Source of the DNA: Clostridia bacterium
GTDB lineage: Bacteria; Bacillota; Clostridia; Oscillospirales; CAG-272
Assembly: GCA_017503865.1 (NCBI GenBank)
Contig: JAFVSI010000044.1
Span: 36,766-100,765 of the forward strand
Direction: 5' to 3'
Length of the DNA: 64,000 nt
Both the position numbers and the translations under genes were made by a program. The notes under the pieces were generated by a model. The model was not told the DNA's origin. It made no database searches and saw nothing but the letters and a program-made list of their open reading frames with translations. Below are positions 16,496 to 26,524 of this stretch, piece by piece. Numbering within the stretch: position 1 is the stretch's first letter; every line of letters starts with the position of its first letter.

Positions 16496-18115
16496 TTGCA
16501 TCAAGCGTTGTATAGAAAGTGGCGTCCTGCCGTATTTGATGATGTAAGCGGTCAGGATCATATTACCTCTGTTCTGAAATATGAGGTTCAAAACGTAAAA
16601 TTTTCACACGCATATCTTTTTTGCGGTTCACGCGGTACCGGTAAAACAACTTGTGCAAAAATTCTTGCAAAGGCAGTCAACTGCGAGTCTCCTGTAAACG
16701 GAAATCCTTGCAACAAGTGTGCTTCTTGCCTCGCTATTGATAACGGAACTGCTACCGACGTTCTCGAAATGGACGCTGCATCAAACAACAGCGTTGAAAA
16801 TATCAGAGATATTCGTGATGAGGTTGTATACACTCCTTCATTACTAAAATACCGTGTTTATATCGTCGACGAGGTTCATATGCTTACGGGAAGTGCATTC
16901 AACGCACTTTTGAAAACGCTTGAGGAACCGCCCTCACACGTTGTTTTTATTCTTGCAACTACTGAACTTCATAAGCTTCCAGCTACAATTATATCACGTT
17001 GTCAGCGTTTCGATTTCAGAAGAATAACCGTCAGCGATATTATGGCACGCCTTGCTCACATTGCGAGAAATGAGGGTATTACTGCAGATAACAATGCTCT
17101 TAGAATGATTGCAAAATATTCACAAGGCGGACTAAGAGACGCAATAAGCCTTCTTGAGCTTTGTGCAGGTAACCGAACCTCACTTACACTTGACGATGTT
17201 GTTGAAACAATAGGATCCATTTCAAACGATACCATTATAGAGCTTCTTTATGCGGTAAGTCAAAAGAATTTTGACGTTATTTTTTCGGTCGTTAACGACA
17301 TGGTAAACTCTTCGAAAGACATTTCCGTTTTCTTCAATGACCTTATCGCTTATTGTAGAAATTTACTTGTTTTCAAGACGTCCTCAAAGGCTGATGAGTA
17401 TCTTGATCTTACTGACAGTGAAAAACAGCAATATTTAAGCACTGCATCTCTTTTTTCTAAGGAGACGTTGCTATATTTCATTAAAATACTTAACGACTCA
17501 CTTTACGTTATGCTAAAGTCGACATACACAAAACGTTACGTCGCGGAGATGGCACTTATAAGAATGAGCGATGACAGTCTTGACACTTCAACTGATGCAC
17601 TGTCGTCAAGACTTGCCAAGCTTGAAACAAAGCTTTCAACAATCAATGTTTCTACTCAAGTCGTTAATAACGTTCCTCAGATAGCTGTTACTGAGCAGCC
17701 TAAAGCAACTAACGTAACAACGTCGACTGTAAACGACGTTACACCTGAGAACACGGTAAAGATTACAGATGATAAACCAACTGTCGATCAAAAAAAGAAT
17801 ACAACCGCCAAAGACAAGCTAATAAGAGGGTGGGTTGATATGATCGACAGTATAGAATCAAACGAACCGGGTGTTTTGTCGGTATTGAAAAATAACGCTA
17901 AAGCTTATTTAAAGCCTGACGGACACGTTTCAATAAGATTTAAAACCACCTGGTCGTTTAATATGTTTAATCAATCAAGCTTAAGAACGATAGTTTCTTC
18001 AAAGCTTAGCGAGCTTTTAAACAAGCAGTTGACCGAGAACGAAATTGAATATATCGTCAATGAGTCGATTATAGACAATAGCGATGACCTTGATGAACTT
18101 TATGAATTAAATTAA
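16496..18115 (+). CDS. dnaX: DNA polymerase III subunits gamma/tau
   Basis: Clamp-loader ATPase of the replisome, 539 residues. Walker A GSRGTGKTT lies at 44-52, the zinc module has C63, C72, C75 and C78, and Walker B/DEAD-like VDEVHML follows; the region after ~370 is a low-complexity linker and a tau-like C-terminal domain. I take the TTG at 16496 as start because GGAGGTG sits seven bases upstream and the protein then reads HQALYRKWRP as in relatives; the ATG at 16481 has only a T run before it. No programmed frameshift site was identified. First of dnaX-ybaB-recR. Confidence 0.95.
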   Translation: MHQALYRKWRPAVFDDVSGQDHITSVLKYEVQNVKFSHAYLFCGSRGTGKTTCAKILAKAVNCESPVNGNPCNKCASCLAIDNGTATDVLEMDAASNNSVENIRDIRDEVVYTPSLLKYRVYIVDEVHMLTGSAFNALLKTLEEPPSHVVFILATTELHKLPATIISRCQRFDFRRITVSDIMARLAHIARNEGITADNNALRMIAKYSQGGLRDAISLLELCAGNRTSLTLDDVVETIGSISNDTIIELLYAVSQKNFDVIFSVVNDMVNSSKDISVFFNDLIAYCRNLLVFKTSSKADEYLDLTDSEKQQYLSTASLFSKETLLYFIKILNDSLYVMLKSTYTKRYVAEMALIRMSDDSLDTSTDALSSRLAKLETKLSTINVSTQVVNNVPQIAVTEQPKATNVTTSTVNDVTPENTVKITDDKPTVDQKKNTTAKDKLIRGWVDMIDSIESNEPGVLSVLKNNAKAYLKPDGHVSIRFKTTWSFNMFNQSSLRTIVSSKLSELLNKQLTENEIEYIVNESIIDNSDDLDELYELN

Positions 18116-18134
18116 ATCAAAAGGAGAAACAAAT

Positions 18135-18482
18135 ATGAGAGCAAATATACCTAAGGGAATGGGCGGCGGTCCTCAGAATATGAGTGCAATGCTTCGTCAG
18201 GCTCAAAAGATGCAAGAGGATATGGAAGCACTTCAGGCTGACCTTGACTCGAGAGAATATGACATTAGTGCAGGTGGCGGTGTCGTTGAAGTTAAGATAA
18301 ACGGTAAAAAGGAAGTTTTAAGCATTGACATCAAGCCCGAGATAGTTGATCCCGATGATATTGAAACTCTTTCCGACATTCTCGTAGCAGCTGTCAACGA
18401 GGCAATAAAGAGAGTTGAAGAAACAAACAGTGCAGAAATGTCGAAAATCACCGGCAGCGTAGGGCTTCCCGGTCTCTTCTGA
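18135..18482 (+). CDS. YbaB/EbfC family nucleoid-associated protein
   Basis: 115 residues, a DNA-binding dimer found between dnaX and recR in most bacteria. The Met/Gln-rich helix (MSAMLRQAQKMQEDMEALQ) and core VEVKINGKKEVLSIDIKPEIV match the family; the C-terminus SVGLPGLF is typical. AAAGGAG precedes the ATG. It lies 19 bases after dnaX and one base before recR, so it is co-transcribed with both. Confidence 0.93.
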   Translation: MRANIPKGMGGGPQNMSAMLRQAQKMQEDMEALQADLDSREYDISAGGGVVEVKINGKKEVLSIDIKPEIVDPDDIETLSDILVAAVNEAIKRVEETNSAEMSKITGSVGLPGLF

Positions 18483-18483
18483 T

Positions 18484-19083
18484 ATGGCGGATTACATAGA
18501 ATCTCTTGAAAGACTTGCCGAGCATTTTGCAAGACTTCAAGGAGTTGGAAAAAAATCTGCTATGCGTATGGCATACTCGATTCTCGATTTTGACAATGAG
18601 GTAGTCGAGGACTTTGCAAAAGCACTCATAGATGCAAAGCAGAAAATACACGAGTGCCCTATTTGCGGAAATCTTACTGACAAGGACTCTTGCTTCGTAT
18701 GTAACGATCTTATGAGAGACAAAGGCATTATTTGCGTTGTTGAGGACGTAAAGGCACTCCTGTCCATTGAAAAAGTAAGGGAATTTAAAGGTGTCTATCA
18801 CGTTCTTCACGGTGCTATTTCACCTGTAAACGGAATAACGCCCGATAAGATCCGTTTCCGCGAGCTAATTGAGCGAGTGGGAACGGAGGATGTTTCCGAA
18901 GTTATTATCGCAACTAATCCTACGCCAGACGGCGAAGTAACCGCAATGTATATTTCAAAGTATCTTAAACCGCTCGGTGTCAGGGTAACAAGACTTGCTT
19001 ACGGTATTCCTGTAGGCTCCGAGCTTGAATATACCGATGAAATTACTCTTGGCAGAGCACTTGACGGAAGACGCGACTTATAA
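18484..19083 (+). CDS. recR: Recombination mediator protein RecR
   Basis: 199 residues, the standard length. An N-terminal helix-hairpin-helix (GVGKKSAMRMA, 20-30), a zinc finger C58-x2-C61-x8-C70-x2-C73, and a Toprim domain with EDVKAL and ATNPTPDGEVTAMY are in canonical order. Acts with RecF/RecO to load RecA at gaps. Begins two bases after the ybaB stop, with its ribosome site inside the end of ybaB. Confidence 0.97.
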   Translation: MADYIESLERLAEHFARLQGVGKKSAMRMAYSILDFDNEVVEDFAKALIDAKQKIHECPICGNLTDKDSCFVCNDLMRDKGIICVVEDVKALLSIEKVREFKGVYHVLHGAISPVNGITPDKIRFRELIERVGTEDVSEVIIATNPTPDGEVTAMYISKYLKPLGVRVTRLAYGIPVGSELEYTDEITLGRALDGRRDL

Positions 19084-19091
19084 GTAAATTT

Positions 19092-19126
19092 AAGCCAACC
19101 CATTTATGGGTTGGCTTCATTTTTTT
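19092..19126 (+). terminator. Terminator of the dnaX-recR operon
   Basis: Stem GCCAACCCA / TGGGTTGGC with loop TTTA, then TTCATTTTTTT. It overlaps the last codons of the convergent PBP gene. Confidence 0.85.
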
Positions 19127-21557
19127 CTTCTTTCCACATAAAATAATTAAAATGCTCTCTGCAGTAACAGTTGACTTGCTTATCTGTTCGGCTAACACCT
19201 GAAAAATTGCCGTTTGGAATTAAATTTGAATAAAAAGGAAGTGACGAGGCTGTTTCAGGTTGCGTAGTCTTACCTATATTTCTCCAGACATATTGTGCGT
19301 CAGAAATATAAACCTGGCACGGAAAAGTACGCTTAACGTTTATTAAACCGACCGAAATAATGTTTTCCTTTGGACATTCATTAGCAGCAATACATTCAGT
19401 CACGGCATCATATTCTACCATTACGTGTATATTACAATAATCCTTTGGAACCGTCCCTCTCACAAAGTAACCTATCTCAGCTCGGCTACCGCGAATATCA
19501 GACATACAAGCCTCAGTTAAAAGCTTACCCGAATCTGCACAGTACTTAGCTTCAACAATATTATTACTGAAGCTGAATTTTAAAGTATCATTTTTATTTC
19601 TTTCCTTCTCGTGAAGAAGAGCAACTATCTCATCCCATATTTTGTTACAGGATTTTCCGTTATAATCCGCAAGACTTTTAGGGTACTCGTAACCAAGCCA
19701 AGTACCGCAAATATAGTAAGGAGAATATCCTATAAACCACTTGTCATAATTGTTTTGAGTAGTACCTGTTTTTCCCGCAACGTCAAGCCATCTATCAACG
19801 TTCATTTCCTTAGCAGTGCCATTCGTTATAACGTTTTGAAGCATCATTGTCATAATGTCAGCATTTTCCTCACTGATTATCGACTCACCTTTATACTCTT
19901 TTGATAATATCTCGTTACCGGATATATCAACAACCTTCAAATATGAACGAAAGTCATTGTATATTCCTTTATTAGCGAAAATCGAGTAAGCTGCCGTAGT
20001 TTCCCTAAGTGTCACTCCGTAATTAAACTGACCTAATGCAAGAGCCGCGTAATCCATATCGGTAACTGAGTTTCCGTTTTTATCGTTGCCTTTTAAAATT
20101 AAACTTTTCATATTTAATTTGTTATACAAAAACTCAAATGAAGTCTCAAGACCTACGTCGTCTAAAACGCTTACGGAAACCGTATTTATAGAATTCTCAA
20201 GAGCATAGTTTATATTTGTAAGACCTCTGTAAACTCCCGACGCATTTTTAGGCCACGTCGAATATTTAGTTCCTTGAGAGTTTACGTTAAATCTTATTGG
20301 TACGTCATCATAAACACTTGCCCAATTTATCTTACCACCTTCAAGTGCCGGAGCGTAAACCGACAAAGGTTTTATTACAGAACCCGCAGGACGAACTGTT
20401 TGCGTTGCAAAGTTCTGCACTCTATTCGCGTTTTTCTCACCGATTGCTCCAGCTACGCCTAATATATCTCCGGTTTTTGGATCTATTACGATTGTAGCAG
20501 ATTGCGGCATCTCGCTATTGGTCGATTTATAAAAATTCTCCTCTTCCGAATAATATTTATCAAGCAAATCCTGCACATCTTTGTCCATTGCCATATAAAT
20601 CCTAAGACCGCCTGTATAAAGCAAGAGATTTGCAACCGAGCGGCTGTATCCTCTCTCAGTCATCAAGTCATTGATGACGTCCTCAATCACCATATCAACG
20701 TACCAAGAATTTACAGTACCGGTTTCATATGTGTTCACGTTTAGTACTATATCATCGTTTATAGCACTCGTATATTCGTCACCGTCAATATAGCCTTGTT
20801 CAAGCATTTCTCCAAGAATAAGATCTCGTCTCTTTCTATTATTCTCAGGATTCCTTATAGGATCGTAATAGGTGGGGCTGTTTGTAATTGCCGCAATTGT
20901 AGCACATTCTGATAAAGTTAACTCACTTATGTCCTTGGAATAATAGTATTCCGCAGCAGCACCAACACCAAAGCATCCCTGCGACAAATTGATCACGTTC
21001 AGATACATAGTAAGTATCTCTCTTTTGTCCATCTTTGTTTCGAGATCAAGTGCCCAATATATTTCCTGTAGCTTTCGTTGAAAAGAATATTCATCATTAT
21101 CGGTAACGTTTTTTATCAGCTGCTGAGTTATTGTCGAGCCGCCGTAGCTGTTACTGAATTTTAAAAAATAATTTACACCCGCAGAAAGCGTTCTTTTCCA
21201 ATCAACCCCGCTGTGTGTGAAAAAACGTTTATCCTCGATACTTACAAACGCATTTATAAGATTTTTCGGCAATTGTTCATAACTCACACTCTTACACTTA
21301 TAAGAACTGTATAGCTCCTTGCTTGAAATTTCGCAAAGCTTTCCCACTCTGTTTTCTCTATCACTGAACTCATAATAATACAGCTTTGTTGAGGCACCGT
21401 TACCAAGAGGCGAAAATAGAGTCTCATCAACGCTCTTGTCAATGTGTTTTTCAATATATATCGCAAACACGAGTCCAACCACACTTGAAGTTATTATTAA
21501 AAGTATCAGAAGTATAAGTAAAGGGCGGATAATAAATTTTTTTAATATTGATTTCAT
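19104..21557 (-). CDS. Class A penicillin-binding protein (transglycosylase/transpeptidase)
   Basis: Bifunctional peptidoglycan synthase, 817 residues. A single N-terminal membrane anchor (about 10-33) is followed by the GT51 domain: catalytic E108 in SIEDKRFFTHSGVDWKR and GGSTITQQLIKN (139-150). The transpeptidase domain has S393-x2-K396 in RPAGSVIKPL, S456-I-N458, and KTGT at 596-599, all three intact. A ~150-residue C-terminal tail with Cys residues follows. GCCGAGGAATTT precedes the ATG. It stands alone between recR and a bofC-like gene; vegetative or sporulation use cannot be decided. Confidence 0.94.
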   Translation of the reverse strand: MKSILKKFIIRPLLILLILLIITSSVVGLVFAIYIEKHIDKSVDETLFSPLGNGASTKLYYYEFSDRENRVGKLCEISSKELYSSYKCKSVSYEQLPKNLINAFVSIEDKRFFTHSGVDWKRTLSAGVNYFLKFSNSYGGSTITQQLIKNVTDNDEYSFQRKLQEIYWALDLETKMDKREILTMYLNVINLSQGCFGVGAAAEYYYSKDISELTLSECATIAAITNSPTYYDPIRNPENNRKRRDLILGEMLEQGYIDGDEYTSAINDDIVLNVNTYETGTVNSWYVDMVIEDVINDLMTERGYSRSVANLLLYTGGLRIYMAMDKDVQDLLDKYYSEEENFYKSTNSEMPQSATIVIDPKTGDILGVAGAIGEKNANRVQNFATQTVRPAGSVIKPLSVYAPALEGGKINWASVYDDVPIRFNVNSQGTKYSTWPKNASGVYRGLTNINYALENSINTVSVSVLDDVGLETSFEFLYNKLNMKSLILKGNDKNGNSVTDMDYAALALGQFNYGVTLRETTAAYSIFANKGIYNDFRSYLKVVDISGNEILSKEYKGESIISEENADIMTMMLQNVITNGTAKEMNVDRWLDVAGKTGTTQNNYDKWFIGYSPYYICGTWLGYEYPKSLADYNGKSCNKIWDEIVALLHEKERNKNDTLKFSFSNNIVEAKYCADSGKLLTEACMSDIRGSRAEIGYFVRGTVPKDYCNIHVMVEYDAVTECIAANECPKENIISVGLINVKRTFPCQVYISDAQYVWRNIGKTTQPETASSLPFYSNLIPNGNFSGVSRTDKQVNCYCREHFNYFMWKEEKNEANP

Positions 21558-21661
21558 AAATTCCTCGGCTTCTTTTAAATGATAATTCTATTATTAGCTC
21601 TAAAATGAATATCTAATCATTATAAAGACAATAATAAGTTATCTTTATTGGAGGGATACTT

Positions 21662-22078
21662 ATGAAAAACGAAAGTAAGTCGTTAATTATACTTTGCTTT
21701 TACGTAATCGTTATGGTCGGTGTTTTAGTGCTATCTGTTTATATATTAAATAAACCTTCTGAAAACGTACAAATCGACACGGGCTTAAACGCATACGTTT
21801 CAAAAGAAGAAGAAACAAAAATAATATACGTTCCAATATACTCCGAAATCACGAGCGAAAATGAAGAAACTACAACACAGCCGCAAAGAATTAAATACTT
21901 TACGGTAAAAAGCTACGGTGAAAAAATCGGAATTTTTAATGAAGAAGAAACTCTTGTTGACGTTATTGAAGTATATACAAAAACCCTTCCCAAAGCAGAT
22001 AGAGAACTGCTTGAGAAGGGAATTGTGGTATTTAGTGATGTTGAGCTTCGGTCAATTATCGAGGATTATACAGGATAA
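21662..22078 (+). CDS. Membrane-anchored BofC C-terminal domain-like protein
   Basis: 138 residues: one N-terminal membrane segment (about 7-29), an acidic Thr/Glu linker, then a compact domain FTVKSYGEKIGIFNEEE...VYTKTLPKADRELLEKGI...LEDYTG. That pattern (a K/R-x-Y-G-K-I-G-I-F start and a DREALxxGI helix) resembles the C-terminal domain of BofC, a forespore-secreted modulator of sigma-K activation in Bacillus. TTGGAGGG precedes the ATG. Upstream, GAATA-N17-CAATAATA weakly resembles a sigma-G promoter. Assignment is by pattern only. Confidence 0.6.
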   Translation: MKNESKSLIILCFYVIVMVGVLVLSVYILNKPSENVQIDTGLNAYVSKEEETKIIYVPIYSEITSENEETTTQPQRIKYFTVKSYGEKIGIFNEEETLVDVIEVYTKTLPKADRELLEKGIVVFSDVELRSIIEDYTG

Positions 22079-25000
22079 TTATTTTAGTACAACGTTATCT
22101 TTACCGAGAAGCTCACAAAGCTCCGAAAGAACAAAATCCGAAAGCGATATGCCGTTGCTGTACGAAATATACTTCTTCGTAGCATCGTTAAAGAATATAA
22201 CCTGTGTGGTACCACCGAAAATATCAACAAGATTTAAAGCCTTCAAATATTTTTGACATTCCATATCGGGAACCTTTAAATAGATTTTTTTAGGCTTTGT
22301 TGGAAGCTCTATTTTAGAGCTTCCTTTTTCTTTTTCTGACTTTATCTCAGGTTCTCGTTTTATTTGGGGTTCTACAAACCTCGTATTATCCACAAGCTCG
22401 TCAATACTTGAGACAATTATTCGCGGTGACTCATCGTCACGTATCGAGAGTGTTCCTTCGATAGAAAGCGGAGCATCGATTCGAAGGTTTTGTATGAATC
22501 TTGCATACTTATCAGCAAACAAAATGCATTCTATCTCACCAAATCTATCCTCGACAGTAACAAAAGCCATTTTCTCGTTTCGCTTAGTTGTTTTAACAGT
22601 CACTGACGTCACCATAGCAGCAATTTTAACAGATTTTTTATCGTTAAGTTCTGCGTCGCTATGAAGAAATGAAAGGTTATTAAGGGCGAGATATTTCGCG
22701 TGTTTACCATAGCTCTCAATTGGGTGTCCCGAAAAATACATTCCCGAACTCTCCCTCTCGAGTGCCAAAAGCTCCTTTAGCGAGAATTCAGCAATATTAG
22801 GATATTCAAACTTCGGTTGTTCGATAGACGTTCCCAAAACCTGAGGCATAGAAAACATATCAAGCTGTCCAGATATATTATTGCGATTCTTTTCAGTTTG
22901 TTGATCAATAATCTTTTCGTACGAATTAAGAAGACGGCTTCTATAAACACCAAGATTATCAAAAGCACCTGACTTTATAAGAGTCTCGACCATTCGCTTG
23001 TTTATATCATATTCGCTCATTCGCTCAACAAAGTCCTCAAAGCTTGAAAACGCTCGTCTTCGACGCTCGGATATAATGTTTTCGACAAATTGCTTACCTA
23101 CGTTCTTAAGAGCTTGCAAACCGAAAACTATATCCTTACCCTTAGCGGTAAAATAAACGCCACTCGCATTGATATCGGGGGGAAGAACGTTGATTCCAAG
23201 CTTTTGACACTCAGCAATATACTCGGCAAGCTTTGTTAAATTGTCTTGAACAGAAGTCAAAAGTGCCGCCATATATTCGGTAGGGTAGTGTGCCTTTAAA
23301 TAAGCGGTTTGATAAGAAATTATCGCATAAGCGGTCGCGTGGCTCTTATTAAAGGCATAATTTGCAAAAGAAGTAAGCTCGTCAAAAAGCTCGCCCGCAA
23401 GTGCTTTGTCGATGTTTCTTTCGATAGCACCGTTTAAAAAAGAATCTCTTTCTGCATTAAGAAGCTCTGCCTTTTTCTTTGCCATTGCACGTCTTACAAT
23501 GTCAGCGTGACCGAAGGTAAAACCTGCGACCTCTCGACAGATACTCATCACCTGCTCCTGATATACGATACAGCCATAGGTCGAGGATAGGATAGGCTCA
23601 AGACACTCGATAGAATATTTTATCTTGTCAGGATTGTGCCTTCCTTCGATGTATTTCGGAATAGAATCCATAGGTCCCGGACGGTAAAGTGCTATAGCCG
23701 CAATAATATCGTCAAACCTCGAGGGCATAAGCTCAGAAAGCACCTGACGCATTCCATCGGATTCGAGCTGAAACAGACCGAGAGTATTTCCGCTTGAAAG
23801 TAACTCATAGGTCTTTTTATCATCAAAGGGAATTTTATTTAAATCAAAGCTGCTGTCGTTTTCTGCTATAGCCTTGACGGTATCATCAACTATTGTCAAA
23901 TACCTAAGTCCAAGAAAGTCAAACTTTATTAGTCCGAGACTTGCCGAGGTATTCATATCAAACTGGGTAACTATTGCGTCCTTACTTGTGGCAAGAGGAA
24001 CGAAGCTTGAGATCGGTTTTTCGGTCACAACAAGTCCTGCCGCGTGAATAGTAATATTTCTCGGCATTCCTTCAATAGCCATAGCAGTATCAATAAGCTT
24101 CTTGTTTTGATCCGATTCCTCATATAGCTCTCTTAAAGCTCTCTGCTTTAAAGCACTCTTAATAGTTACACCGAGGTCTCTTGGAATTGCCTTAGCAACC
24201 TTATCAACATCAGCATACGACATTCCGAGTGCTCGACCAACGTCTCTTACAGCCGCCTTTGCTGCAAGTGTACCGAAAGCTATGATCTGCGAAACGTTAT
24301 CAGCACCGTACCTTTCGTACATATACTGAATAACCTCGTCTCGCCTGTTATAGCAAAAGTCAACGTCAATATCAGGCATACTGACTCGCTCGGGATTCAA
24401 AAATCGCTCAAAGAAGAGATCAAATTCAATAGAGTCAACATCGGTAATTCCTATAAGATAGGCGACTATACTACCCGCTCCCGAGCCTCTTCCAGGGCCT
24501 ACGGGAATTCCTTTTCGCTTAGCATAGTTTACGTAGTCCTCAACAATCAAAAAATAATCGGAATAGCCCATGCTCTCAATAGTACTGAGCTCATATTCTA
24601 TTCTATCTGTGTACTCTTCCTTTGAGTGCTTAGAGAAGGTTATCTTGCCCTCTCGCACCTTGCTTTCAAAGCCTTTTAATGTAAGCTCTCGAAGTAATTC
24701 AGCGGGACTCTTACCGTCAGGAGTTTTATATGAGGGAAGGAGCATACCGTCAAATTTGAAATCAAAATTGCACATATTGGCAATCTTGACGGTGTTTTCA
24801 ATAGCACCTTCATATTTACCGAAAAGCATCTCCATTTCATCGGTAGTCTTATAATAAAACTCGTCAGTCTCAAAGCCGATTGGGCGTCCGTCAGTTATAA
24901 CATTATTGGTTTGAATGCACATAAGAACAGCTTGCATCTCGGCATCATTTCGTCTTAGATAATGACAGTCGTTTGTAGCAACGAGACCTAAATCGCATTC

Positions 25001-25582
25001 CTCAGCAAGAGAAACGAGGGAGGGAAGTATTTGAATTTGCTCAGCTATGCCATGATTTTGAATTTCAATATAGAAATTATCCTTTCCAAATATGTCCTTC
25101 ATTTTTAAGGCATATTCCTTTGCGGCATCATAATTGCCCTTTGAAAGCTCCCTCGGGATTTTACCTGCAAGACAGGCAGACAAAGCAATAAGTCCTTCGC
25201 TGTGGTCGCGTAAAAGCTCTTCGTCTATTCTCGGTCTCGAATAAAAACCTTCTGTAAAGCCCTTAGAGACCATATATATTAAATTTTTATATCCCGTCTC
25301 GTTTTTACATAGAAGAACAAGATGGTACGGTCTTGCATCAGCACTACCTTTGCTAAATCTTGACCCTTGGGCACAGTAGACCTCACAGCCAATAATAGGC
25401 TTTATATTTTCAGCCTTGCAAGCGTTATAAAAATCGACCACACCGTACATAACACCGTGATCGGTTATAGCGACGGCGGTATGACCGCATTCTGCCGCTC
25501 TTTTCGGTATATCTGCTATGCGACAGGCACCGTCAAGAAGGCTGTATTCACTATGAAGATGAAGGTGGACAAATTCCGACAT
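22079..25582 (-). CDS. dnaE: DNA polymerase III alpha subunit DnaE
   Basis: Replicative polymerase of about 1167 residues. Order of domains: N-terminal PHP (FVHLHLHSEYSLLDGACRI), polymerase core with GPGRGSGAGS and catalytic Asp in PDIDVDFCYNRR, helix-hairpin-helix region, then an OB-fold (VTSVTVKTTKRNEKMAFVTVED), and a short tail. This is the DnaE type rather than PolC. I start at the ATG at 25582, with GGAG seven bases upstream; the longer reading begins at a TTG inside that site. Last gene of the yjjG-murB-whiA-dnaE run, gap 27 bases. Confidence 0.96.
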   Translation of the reverse strand: MSEFVHLHLHSEYSLLDGACRIADIPKRAAECGHTAVAITDHGVMYGVVDFYNACKAENIKPIIGCEVYCAQGSRFSKGSADARPYHLVLLCKNETGYKNLIYMVSKGFTEGFYSRPRIDEELLRDHSEGLIALSACLAGKIPRELSKGNYDAAKEYALKMKDIFGKDNFYIEIQNHGIAEQIQILPSLVSLAEECDLGLVATNDCHYLRRNDAEMQAVLMCIQTNNVITDGRPIGFETDEFYYKTTDEMEMLFGKYEGAIENTVKIANMCNFDFKFDGMLLPSYKTPDGKSPAELLRELTLKGFESKVREGKITFSKHSKEEYTDRIEYELSTIESMGYSDYFLIVEDYVNYAKRKGIPVGPGRGSGAGSIVAYLIGITDVDSIEFDLFFERFLNPERVSMPDIDVDFCYNRRDEVIQYMYERYGADNVSQIIAFGTLAAKAAVRDVGRALGMSYADVDKVAKAIPRDLGVTIKSALKQRALRELYEESDQNKKLIDTAMAIEGMPRNITIHAAGLVVTEKPISSFVPLATSKDAIVTQFDMNTSASLGLIKFDFLGLRYLTIVDDTVKAIAENDSSFDLNKIPFDDKKTYELLSSGNTLGLFQLESDGMRQVLSELMPSRFDDIIAAIALYRPGPMDSIPKYIEGRHNPDKIKYSIECLEPILSSTYGCIVYQEQVMSICREVAGFTFGHADIVRRAMAKKKAELLNAERDSFLNGAIERNIDKALAGELFDELTSFANYAFNKSHATAYAIISYQTAYLKAHYPTEYMAALLTSVQDNLTKLAEYIAECQKLGINVLPPDINASGVYFTAKGKDIVFGLQALKNVGKQFVENIISERRRRAFSSFEDFVERMSEYDINKRMVETLIKSGAFDNLGVYRSRLLNSYEKIIDQQTEKNRNNISGQLDMFSMPQVLGTSIEQPKFEYPNIAEFSLKELLALERESSGMYFSGHPIESYGKHAKYLALNNLSFLHSDAELNDKKSVKIAAMVTSVTVKTTKRNEKMAFVTVEDRFGEIECILFADKYARFIQNLRIDAPLSIEGTLSIRDDESPRIIVSSIDELVDNTRFVEPQIKREPEIKSEKEKGSSKIELPTKPKKIYLKVPDMECQKYLKALNLVDIFGGTTQVIFFNDATKKYISYSNGISLSDFVLSELCELLGKDNVVLK

Positions 25583-25609
25583 ATTGATCTCCAATTTAAA
25601 CTTCTAAAT

Positions 25610-26509
25610 TTATTTTATATTTTGGGCTTCAAGAATAATTCTGTTAAGTCTATGACTAAGACCTGATTTTGATATTGGGGGAGAGTGCATAAGTCCAAGC
25701 TCGACCATTGAAACCTCGGGGTTGTTAAGCCTGAGCAATGCAGTTACTCTTAACTCTTCGGGAAGGGAATCAAATTTGTGGGCTTCAATTAGCTTTTGTA
25801 TCGCTTCTATATGATTGTGAGAAGCACTAACAGCTCTGTATATATTCTTTGCCAAACAGTTTGTAACCCTGTTTTCGTAATTTCTAATCTCTTTTTTTAT
25901 TCCCATTTGAGAATAATCAAAGCTCGTTTTTACAACACCGATATAGTATAAAATATCCGAGATAACTCCGTTATTCTTAATATATAGACCTATGCTGTTT
26001 TGACGGTTTGTTATTTTGGGGACAAATCCGAGCATCGATAAAAATCTGTAAAATTTCGATGCAACCGATATGTTTTTTGGATCAAATGAAAACTCAAGAT
26101 TGAAGGATTTGTTTGGATCGCTTATCTTTGCAGTCGATAAAAATACCCCTCTCAAAAAAGCTTGCTCACAAGCAGGACATTTGAATTCTGCCGCGTCTTG
26201 TATAATACCGTCAGGATTTGAATTAAGCTCTTCAAAAAAGTTCGAAATTGAATTCGATGAAAATGAAATAGCATAATACTTTTTTCCAGGTTTTAAAACA
26301 ACGTATTTTTGAGGTCTGAGAGAATATATCTTTTGTAAAAGTTCTCTTGCGTTATCACTCACGTCTTCTAAAATATTTGAAAATTCAAACGATCTACCGT
26401 CAACGCGGACAGCATTTATCAAAAGTCCCAATAGAAAAGCTTTTTTACAACAATTCTTCTTAGTTTGAATATCAAGAAGTTCTCTTTTAATATCCTCTGA
26501 AAAAGACAT
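25610..26509 (-). CDS. whiA: DNA-binding protein WhiA
   Basis: 299 residues in the WhiA family: a LAGLIDADG-like N-terminal domain (FLLGLLINAVRVDGRS...) and a C-terminal helix-turn-helix ending LMHSPPISKSGLSHRLNRI. WhiA affects cell division and chromosome segregation in Bacillus and sporulation in Streptomyces. Start is the ATG at 26509 with AAAGGTG upstream; an earlier TTG at 26524 overlaps that site. Usually neighboured by rapZ/yvcK in Firmicutes; here it lies between murB and dnaE. Confidence 0.93.
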   Translation of the reverse strand: MSFSEDIKRELLDIQTKKNCCKKAFLLGLLINAVRVDGRSFEFSNILEDVSDNARELLQKIYSLRPQKYVVLKPGKKYYAISFSSNSISNFFEELNSNPDGIIQDAAEFKCPACEQAFLRGVFLSTAKISDPNKSFNLEFSFDPKNISVASKFYRFLSMLGFVPKITNRQNSIGLYIKNNGVISDILYYIGVVKTSFDYSQMGIKKEIRNYENRVTNCLAKNIYRAVSASHNHIEAIQKLIEAHKFDSLPEELRVTALLRLNNPEVSMVELGLMHSPPISKSGLSHRLNRIILEAQNIK

Positions 26510-26524
26510 ATTTTCACCTTTCAA

